Source: Cudoniella acicularis
Lineage: Eukaryota > Ascomycota > Leotiomycetes > Helotiales > Helotiaceae
DNA length: 14,485 bases
Assembly (NCBI GenBank): GCA_013054445.1
Contig: JAAMPI010001431.1
Location: 1-14,485 of the forward strand
Direction: 5' to 3'
Below, piece by piece: positions 1 through 7,401 of the stretch. The notes below the pieces were generated by a model that saw nothing but the letters and a program-made list of their open reading frames with translations, made no database searches and was not told the DNA's origin. The position numbers were made by a program, and so were the translations under genes. The stretch's first letter is position 1. The number at the start of each line of letters is the position of its first letter.

Positions 1-690
1 GTCATTCCCCCCTGTTCCCCGGTCAACCCACGGTTAGGTATCTGCGGAACACGCTTATAAGTGCCGTTCTTCGCTTTGAAATACAGGTTTGCGGTCCAGT
101 AGTTTGACAGGTCCTCGCTGAAGGAACAGGTTGTGCAGTTGGCGATTTGGGAGACGTCACTAGAGGGAATGTCCGCGTTGAATGCGTTCTGTTTTTTGTG
201 TTAGTTGGGGAAAGGGAGGGAGGAAGGGGGAGGGACGTACACCACCTGTAACCTATGTTGGAGGTAAGAATATGTGGTTAGTTAATGTTCTTCTATTTCC
301 CCCTTCTAGTTTCTTACTTCCAAAACTAGAGAATGAGGGAATTGGATGAAAATCGACATGGGATGGGAAATACACACCTGATGAACATGCGGACTCGGAT
401 TAATCCCCGGATTAACTAGCCTGTTTGTCACCCACATCAGTATCTCTTTCTCCTCTCACCCTCTCCCCTCCTCTTTCCCCTCTCCATATCTCTCCTCTCA
501 TCCTTAATAGAAAAAAAAAGAAAAAAAAAGGAAGAAAAAAGAAGACATACGGATCCAACCTCTCCACCACAATCTGCGAGCACCCAAACCTTAACACAGT
601 CTGGCTCCCAGCCCTGGTATCAATAGTCGCGGCGCTACCGCCGTTTGTAAGCAAAGCTACTGTGAGGAGGAGGGTTTTGAGTTGGTGCAT
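1..690 (-). CDS. Secreted DUF1996-domain protein, 5' part (3' end beyond left edge)
   Basis: Start is the ATG at 690-688, in good context (GCCATC before it), opening a hydrophobic signal peptide (MHQLKTLLLTVALL, ending near GGSAA). Spliced model on the minus strand: exon 1 690-551, intron 550-421 (GTATGT..CAG), exon 2 420-378, intron 377-253 (GTGTGT..TAG), micro-exon 252-241, intron 240-189 (GTACGT..CAG, with CTAAC), exon 4 from 188 off the left edge, open throughout. The joined protein reads RFGCSQIVVERLDP, LVNPGINPSPHVHQ, VTGG, NAFNADIPSSDV, CTTCSFSEDLSNYWTANLYF. This is the N-terminal pattern of the fungal DUF1996 family: ERLDP, the HxHQ motif, GGNAF, CTTC and the YWTxxLYF block. Splice phases agree at every junction. 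The family is extracellular and its biochemical role is not settled; no catalytic function is claimed. The domain is incomplete here, so a WSC or stalk extension cannot be judged. Family call firm; micro-exon inferred from frame and conservation. Confidence 0.87.
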
Positions 691-2141
691 GATGGCGGTG
701 ATTGTTGATTGTTTGATTTTCGGTTGTTTGGGTGAGAGGAGGGGGATGGTGGGGAATCTGGGGATGGTGTGTGTTTCGTGGTTATTGTATAAGGTTAGAA
801 CATATTGGAGGGAGAAAGGGATGAGGTTAGAGGTAAGATACGAAGGAAGACAAAAGGAACACGAGTAGAGATAGGTAGATAGACAGTCACTTGCCCATCT
901 GCCGTCAAAAAAGACCCACATACACCACGCTGCTCCTATCCTATACCATCCTCTCCCATCCCATGCAATCACCAAATGCATGTACAGAACTAACAGCAAG
1001 TCCGCAACTGCCGATATTCCAGAACACGGAAGAAGCAACCCCCAAATCAAAACTAAATTGCATACCTCCCACTCACCCCTTCCAAATTTCCAAAAAGCTT
1101 GATTTCCACCCTTCCACGTTCCCCTCATCCCGACAGTACATCCCTCCCCACCAAAACCCCGCGGGGAAAACATGTCACTCTTCGAGAGTTAATACCGGTA
1201 AACTCTAAATTAACCTTAATATAGAATTCATTTCATTTAACTTTTTGGAATTTTACACCACCTTCCTGATAAGGCGGGCGTGATTTATTTCCTGGCGCCT
1301 AATTCGCGGTCGCCGGTTGATAGGTGATATATATATATATCTAGGTAGTAAGGTTATATTAGCTTAATTTTGCCTGTTGTGGCAAACAACCCTACTGGCC
1401 AATAATATGCGATTTGGGGCATTTCTTTAAGCGTGAAAACTTCCTGGCCAGTGACTGCGGCTAGGTATGCATTAATAAGAATAAGAATGTTTCTGGAATT
1501 GGCTTTGGAGGTCGAGGGGTGCGTCGAATTAAGTGTTCGGCTCGGGAACCCCTCTCGGGCCGAATGCCCAAATCCTACCTGGCAGATGATGTGTCATCAA
1601 TTAAGGGATTATGAAACACAACACCTTGTTTCCAGACGAGACGACCTCTCTTCTGCATCTTATCAAGAATCACTTTCCCTTCATCACGATCACATTGTTC
1701 CCACAATTGTTTGATCAATTCTTTGTATTCATCGTGGCATAAGCTCAGCTATCGTCATCATACCAATCCTTCCACCTTGCCAAAGCCCAGTGAAAAGAAA
1801 AGCAACATGTCTGAGCAAAAGCTCATTCCTCATTAATCCTTCAAGTCCAACCAAAGAAGCCTCAGCTTTAGGTCAGCCTAATTATTCGCACGCATTAAAC
1901 TCAAATGACTGAGTGTCCGTTCCTCAAACTCGTCAATGTATGATGTCGTCGGTAAAGGGAAACAAACGTAAGACCCCGAAGGGCAAATATGAGCAAGAAG
2001 CAAAAAGCAAGGGTACCGACAACCAACACGCATCCAGCCCATAAGTCATCCCATTAGACCATTACCATCCCTTTTCTCATCCGTCCATTTCGTATTTTCG
2101 TATGCAAGAAGAAAATCTATGCTGGACTTTTGGTTGATTTT
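691..2141. other. Intergenic region, no recognisable gene
   Basis: About 1.45 kb lies between the start of the DUF1996 gene and the stop of the CFEM gene. The part near 690 should hold the DUF1996 5' UTR and promoter on the minus strand, but I see no convincing TATA box or operator. It contains an (AT)7 microsatellite at 1327-1340 and an imperfect hairpin at 1536-1564 (11-nt arms TTCGGCTCGGG and CTCGGGCCGAA, with two non-Watson-Crick positions). Short open frames here (for example 1433-1714 plus and 891-1208 plus) have no recognisable domain, signal peptide or splice pattern and are not called. Confidence 0.6.
1327..1340. repeat. (AT)7 microsatellite
   Basis: Seven uninterrupted AT dinucleotides in the intergenic region. 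It is a simple repeat of the kind that is often length-polymorphic; no function is suggested. Confidence 0.85.
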
Positions 2142-3647
2142 TTACAAGAGGAAAGCGGCAAGACCAGCGGCGGCCAGCATACCGGGGATAGCGGTCATTC
2201 TTGGGACACCACCAGTGGATGATGATGAGGAACCAGCAGATGAAGCGTGGGATGCGGCGCTTGAGGCACCTGAGGCACCTGATGTAGCGTGAGAGGCAGC
2301 AGATGAACCAGTGGTGGAAGCCTGTTCAAATGTTAGTGGCTTGTTATCAATTGCAGATTGGAAAACTTACACCTCCAGCACCACCGCCGAAGATTGTGCT
2401 TTCACCAATGGTTGAAGTTGCAATAGCAGAGCCACCTGAGGAGATGACTGTGACAATAGCAGAGGTAGTGATAGCGGAAGACGATCCACCAGCGCCAGCA
2501 CCACCGACGACGGTGTAGAGTGTGGTTTCACCAAGAGTTGTTGTTCCTACAGCTGAACCACCAGATGAGATGACGGAAACAATAGCAGAGGTGGTGATAG
2601 CGGAAGACGATCCACCGGCGCCAGCACCTCCGACGACAGTGTAGAGTGTGGTTTCGCCAAGAGTTGTTGTTCCTACAGCTGAACCATCAGATGAGATAAC
2701 GGAAACAATGGCCGAGGTGGTGATAGCAGAAGACGATCCACCAACTCCAGCGGCACCCTATTTATTTGTCAGTAGTTGTTAGAAGAAGGTAGGTGGAAGT
2801 CTTACGGTTTCGGTTGCAGTTCCCGATCCAGTTTCGGTTCCGGTTGGGGCTGTTGCAGTTCCCGATCCACCAGCTCCTGCGCCCTATTTATTGTCAGTTA
2901 TTGTCGAGAGAAAGGTAGGTTAAAATCTTACAGTTTCAGTGGCCGTTCCTGAGCCAGTTCCACTTACGGTAGCTGAGCCAGTTACAGTGGCGCCAGAAAC
3001 GGTGGCAGTAGCAGTAGCAACTGAAGCACCACCGGTACCAGCACTAGCACTAGCAGTGGCGGCGGCTATTAGAATGTCAGCGCTCATCCTTCTTCAATAT
3101 GTGTTTGTGACATACCAGCGCAGTATGCGTTTCCGTAGGCAATGACACTCGAGGCGACCTCGGTACCACAAGCCTCGTTGGAGCAGTCTCTAAGACCATA
3201 AGCAAAGTCGTTGTTCTTGCAGAGGCAGGCTGCGTCGGGGGTAGAGCCGGGGCATCCAAGGGATGGTGCAAGTGCGAGCATGTTGGCAACGCAAGTTTGC
3301 TATGAGAGGGATGTTAGCCATTGGTTCTGGAGTTCTTGCGGCGGATATTGAAATGTTGAGCTCATAGTTCAGTGCGATCTTTCTTCCAAACTGCGCATGC
3401 TTTGAACAAGATGGGTAGATGGTGCGAAGTTGCGCCATGCTCGAAACATCGAAGCATGGAACGCAGTGGGCATTGGAGCAGCCAAGAACTCCCTCGAGGT
3501 GATTAGGAGACAGCGCGAGCCCCATTGGCGCTGTAGATCGAGACAGTGGAAGAAGACTGATTGACTTACACCGCAAGATGGGAGGTCCTGGAGTTGCGCA
3601 ACGGCCAGGGAGGCGAATGCGCCAACGATGATCATAGAGTACTGCAT
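2142..3647 (-). CDS. CFEM-domain GPI-anchored surface protein (346 aa, six exons)
   Basis: Minus-strand model: exon 1 3647-3570, exon 2 3299-3116, exon 3 3065-2932, exon 4 2883-2806, exon 5 2757-2371, exon 6 2321-2142 (TAA). All five introns are GT..AG: 270, 50, 48, 48 and 49 nt. The summed coding length is 1041 nt and phases agree. Residues 1-18 are a signal peptide (MQYSMIIVGAFASLAVAQ). A CFEM domain follows, about residues 19-90, with eight cysteines in the contexts PSC, QTC, LGC, AAC, CLC, RDC, EAC and YC; intron 1 splits the first C-x3-C pair. The rest is a Gly/Ser/Thr/Ala-rich stalk with three 42-45-residue repeats, then a Ser-rich stretch and a hydrophobic C-terminus (MLAAAGLAAFLL) typical of a GPI signal. 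CFEM proteins sit in the plasma membrane or wall; some bind haem or iron, others act in wall integrity or host interaction. Which applies here cannot be told. It looks intact. Confidence 0.9.
2371..2757 (-). repeat. Tandem 126-bp coding repeats (three 42-45-aa units) in CFEM exon 5
   Basis: Exon 5 is three head-to-tail units at 2757-2632, 2631-2506 and 2505-2371. Each encodes GGAGAGGSSSAITTSAIV followed by a VISSGGSA-type core and a GETTLYTVV end. Units 1 and 2 are nearly identical at the DNA level; unit 3 is more diverged (TSTIGESTIF end) and carries an extra GGGAGG. It forms part of the presumed O-glycosylated stalk that lifts the CFEM domain off the membrane. High similarity of two units suggests recent duplication and possible copy-number variation between strains. 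Confidence 0.9.
2758..2955 (-). repeat. Duplicated exon-end plus intron unit in the CFEM gene
   Basis: Introns 3 (2931-2884) and 4 (2805-2758) are both 48 nt and very similar: each begins GTAAGA, has a central ACCTACCTT block and an ACTGACAA branch region, and ends AAATAG. Each is preceded by an exon end encoding GSGTATET (2955-2932 and 2829-2806) and followed by an exon start encoding a GAxxxGGS motif. Exon 4 plus one intron therefore looks like a tandem copy, with a 126-bp period. Confidence 0.82.
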
Positions 3648-6600
3648 CTTGAAAGATTGACTGTGGAAGGATGCTTGGGTGGGGTGGATATGCGAAGTGG
3701 TTGTGATGATGGAGTTGTCGATTGTTGACGTGTTTGTGTGTTGATGGAGAGGAGAAGAAGACGCGTTTGGGAGGATTTGGTGATGTAGAAGTAGTCTGGT
3801 GGGTGGTGGGAAGCGAAGTTTAATTGGGAGGGTGGGAGACAGAGCTTGCTTTTGAGGCCGACGAGGAAGGAACCCATTGTGACGATGTACATATGTCTCT
3901 CTCTGTCTCTGTGCACCTGCAATTCACTGATCTCATTCTGGGCCAGCGCAAACGAAATGATTGGTGTGCCCTGAATTCCCCTCTGTACTAGGCCATTAGA
4001 GCATCACAAAACTCCAGTTCCGGTTCCAAATAGGCATAGCAGCGCTGCAGCAGGCACTTCAAGCTCAAGAGCACGGGAATGCCGCAAGCCTGGCTACGTG
4101 GGCTTGCCATAGTTCGTCCACTACTTCCAAGCCAGTCTGCCACAGACAGAGACCACTACTCGGCGATATCAAGCTTGGCGTTGAAGCTTGGGAAGGGGTC
4201 CACAGCACCCCCGCTTCCCTGCAGGCGCCTTCCCTGAATCTTCGCTGATTTGCAGAGCGCGCCCCAACCTTCGGTGCCAGTTGACGCCCAGCCACAACTC
4301 GGGACCTGCAAAAGTGATGCATTGATCGGAGGTTGGGGTTAGGATCAGGGAGCTGTTGCTAGTCTGACATCACCGATATTGCACCTCTTGATATCAAGCT
4401 TGAGCCCCATTCATTTCATTTGCCTCATCCAAACACCCGACACCCAACACCCAACCCTAACGTCACTTGGCTCACTTGGTTGGCATAAAAATCATGAGAA
4501 CTGTTATAGAAGCTGTCAAGCTGAAGACGCGAGTAAAGGCGCATCTCTATTGAAATGGCCATGTCACTCATCTGCCAGCAGCATAGTGGGGTGATCTACT
4601 GCAGCATCTCCCCATCAACCACTCTCCGCAGTCAATAGTACAGCAGTGTCCCGCTCGCGATGCAGAAGCCAGCAGGTTGACGGTTCAGTGCTCGAGTCGT
4701 CCAGTGACGTCTGGCAGGCAAGGTTCTTGACTGTCCAAGCTCCCTGAATCTGGGACCAACCCAATCAAACTATTTTTTCCAGGGTCTTCAGTGGTTGGCA
4801 AAGCGCCCAATCTGCAGAGTCCGATCAATTTGAGATGCCCCTCTACGCACCACCAATCAAGCGCAGTCAAGGTGATGCGGTCATCAAGAAACCAGGAACA
4901 ATTCCCCAGACATACCAGGGATAAACCGGCCTCCGATCTGCTCCCCTGGACAGGAGCTTCCCTGCTGAGCTGAACACCACGTCTTTGAAGACGGCAACCC
5001 AGTTCTCCACGATTTTCGCTCTCTTCATTTATCGATATTTTCCTACCAGCCTCTTCCTGTCACCTCAAGCCTTCACCACCTTTGAATAGTAACAATATCA
5101 GTCTCCTTACACGCCTCAAAAAATGAAAGTTACTGGCCAAATAAAGTTCTGATTTGTAGGGCCGAGCTCGCAAACTACCTGCATTAGTATTTGCACCCTT
5201 CATGCACAGCGCCCGCGGCAGCCCAAAGGACATCCAGAACCGACTCGCGACGGCGCCGGGATCGCGGGAGACAATTGTGCCTGATGGAGATCCCTAACGA
5301 GTTCTAGAACTTGGGGTTCAGGTCGACAAGGGCCACTCATTTCCATGAGCCACAACAGGACAGCGGTGACAATCTATGAGTAACGATCTAGAATATCTGC
5401 AAAAATCAATTGCAGAATGAAGCAGCTGAATCGTAGTTCATCCTGGAAAACGCGGGGATGGAATTCTAAAACATCGTGACTGCGCTGCGGACAGCACAAC
5501 CGCATCGCGATGAATGCAGCCTCCCGACGGCCTTGACAGTAGCAAACGCATGAATCACTGCCTCCGCCAAGAAGCTCGGGCCTACGAAAAACTTGGCTTC
5601 TCATCCGATGTGTTTCGTGTGTTGGCACGTTGTTTGAGATCTGCATATCACATGGGGAAGAAGCTGCTTTTTGTCACGCCACGAAAATTCAAGACGAAAA
5701 TAATGATGATTTATGACGATGATGGAGTTATTCAACCCTACCTTGTTCTCGCCGGTACGGTGTATTGTACAAAAAACCCCTTCTATCGACTTTCGCATCT
5801 ACTTTTCGAGTTGCTCATCTTTGCGAGCCCACGATCATCGAGTAAGCCGCTTCCAGTTCACCGCTCAAGCCACTATTTGACAACACAGCATGGCTTGCCT
5901 CTGCAGGTACGGTAAGAATAATCCAACCTTTCGTTTCGCCGTCAAAGCAAAAAAATCACTCAATGATTCTGTTCTGCGGCCCGTAACTTCAACCTACAGT
6001 ACGTACAAATTCCTCGCGAAACAAGAAAATAATATCCCGACCTCCTCTTGGGTTCACCTGAAGCACAAAGCGCAAAAGGAAAACACAAGAACGAGCCACA
6101 ATTTGTACGAGGATCAGTGGCTTCAGACTCAGAGGGATCGACCCGAGAGATGTCTCAACTTGGTTCTTCTTATCTCCTCGCCACCAGGTGTCGGGGCCTC
6201 TGATTAAGATATCGATAATTTCCCAACCTCGCCAACCTCCTGATTTGATTGTTTACTCCTGGGTTTGACCCGGCAACCAACCCGGTCTGAAATTACTCGA
6301 GTCAGTATTCGCAAACATTTTTCTTCAATTGCTTTTCATTTTCATCTTGTCTTTTGTCGTTCGATTCATTTTCTTTCTTCTTCTCGTTGTTACGAACGAA
6401 CGAGGGAGGATGAGAAAAATCTCTAGCCACACGCATTTCAATCGAGCTGTCAAATTGCACCCGCACCAGCTCTTGACCGAACATTTTCTAATTCGCGCGT
6501 TTTCTAAAAGCTTAGAAGGACACGGACGATATCAAGATCGATAGTCACGATCCTGTCCCACGGCTGTTGAAAACCAGCCGATCATCGCCATTTCCATTTC

Positions 6601-7401
6601 TTTTAATTTCCTGGTTAATTGGTTTCTGTTCGCGATCAAGTGAGCGAGCGCATCATGAAGGTCAATTGATAGTAGTTTTGTGTTGTAATTGTGTTGAGTA
6701 TGAGTCTGTTGAGTAGTTAACTCATCACCAGAAAGTCATTTTATGATATGGTTATGGTCACGATGTGACGGTCGCTACCAGGGATAGCGAATATAGACGG
6801 GCTCTGTTTATGCACATTTTTAATCGTGACGTTCTGAACGATTAATACTAGTCTCGGGCGTGGATTAAGTTTATTGCTCGAGTCTGAGCTGTGGCTGCTG
6901 TTCTGCGAAGTTATATATGTAACTCATGTTTCTCTACATTGCGCTTCCCAACTCTCTGTCTCACGTGACTAGCACCACCCTTACTCGGGCTCGGCTCCGG
7001 TCTGCTCAGGTCTGCTCTCACCCTATTTACACGACGCAGCGCAGCATCTCACCAGAAACATCAACTTTTAACGAGGGGCCCGAAAAGGCCCCTCCAGCTA
7101 AGGATCCTAAATATGTTAACATTGTACATTCATAACCACACCGACAGATACGGAGACAGTAATTCAGGAGGTTGTTTTATCCCCCTCTACGTTTTACCTA
7201 AGGGCTGCGTATTCTAAAATGGCCGTCTCCTCTCGCCTTCGCATCTTCCCTCTCCCATCTTCTCATAACCTTGCAGCTGCAGCCTTCAGCCAACCTCATC
7301 TCGTGGCAATCACGATTCACGCTTTGTACGTTTGCGATGCTCCCTCCTTTGTCATCCTCTTGCAAAAGCCTATGATAGAGGTTCTTTCAAGCTAACTTTT
7401 G
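3648..7401. other. Long gene-poor intergenic region
   Basis: About 3.75 kb with no gene I can support. The first 250-300 bp, read on the minus strand, are pyrimidine- and CA-rich and probably contain the CFEM 5' UTR and promoter; the CFEM ATG is preceded by TCAAG. Further right the short frames on both strands (4065-4322, 4379-4594, 5374-5646, 5514-5915, 5890-6207, 6329-6544, 6926-7135) lack recognisable domains, signal peptides or matching splice sites. I looked for tRNA-like T-loop motifs and found none. Visible items: a perfect 8-bp hairpin at 7073-7094, a CACGTG box at 6962-6967, and an ATG-initiated frame at 7219-7395 that ends in TAA just before the NLR-like pseudogene in the same frame. 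Confidence 0.55.
7073..7094. repeat. Perfect 8-bp inverted repeat (hairpin)
   Basis: Arms GAGGGGCC (7073-7080) and GGCCCCTC (7087-7094) flank a CGAAAA loop. It lies about 310 bp before the NLR-like pseudogene. There is no U-run after it, and bacterial-type terminators are not expected in a fungal genome, so the role is unknown. Confidence 0.7.

Noticed and set aside
425..868. 147-codon open frame on the plus strand
   Set aside because: Antisense to DUF1996 exon 1 and its A-rich intron complement; low-complexity, no domain.
412..1173. 253-codon open frame on the minus strand
   Set aside because: Only its middle part (690-551) is coding. It begins in the upstream region and runs through the donor into intron 1, as shown by the signal peptide start and the DUF1996 splice pattern.
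3369..3647. 92-codon frame from the CFEM ATG as an independent gene
   Set aside because: It reads through intron 1. Splicing 3570 to 3299 restores the C-x3-C pair and the full eight-Cys CFEM pattern. Kept only as a possible retained-intron product.
4165..4401. GATATCAAGCTT present twice (4165-4176 and 4390-4401), resembling a cloning polylinker
   Set aside because: Only 12 bp match and the flanks are unrelated to vector sequence; probably chance restriction-site-like strings.
4432..4462. ACCCAACCCTAAC-like string suggesting telomeric repeat
   Set aside because: Not a TTAGGG/CCCTAA array; a single irregular run.
6240..6310. GGTTTGACCCGGCAACC, resembling a tRNA T-arm
   Set aside because: No matching acceptor stem, anticodon arm or D-arm around it.
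7219..7395. 58-codon ORF as the true N-terminus of the NLR-like gene
   Set aside because: It is in the same frame but ends at a TAA six bases before the family-like sequence. An intron (GTACGT donor, GCTAAC branch, GATAG acceptor) can be drawn, but every join I tried gave a stop.
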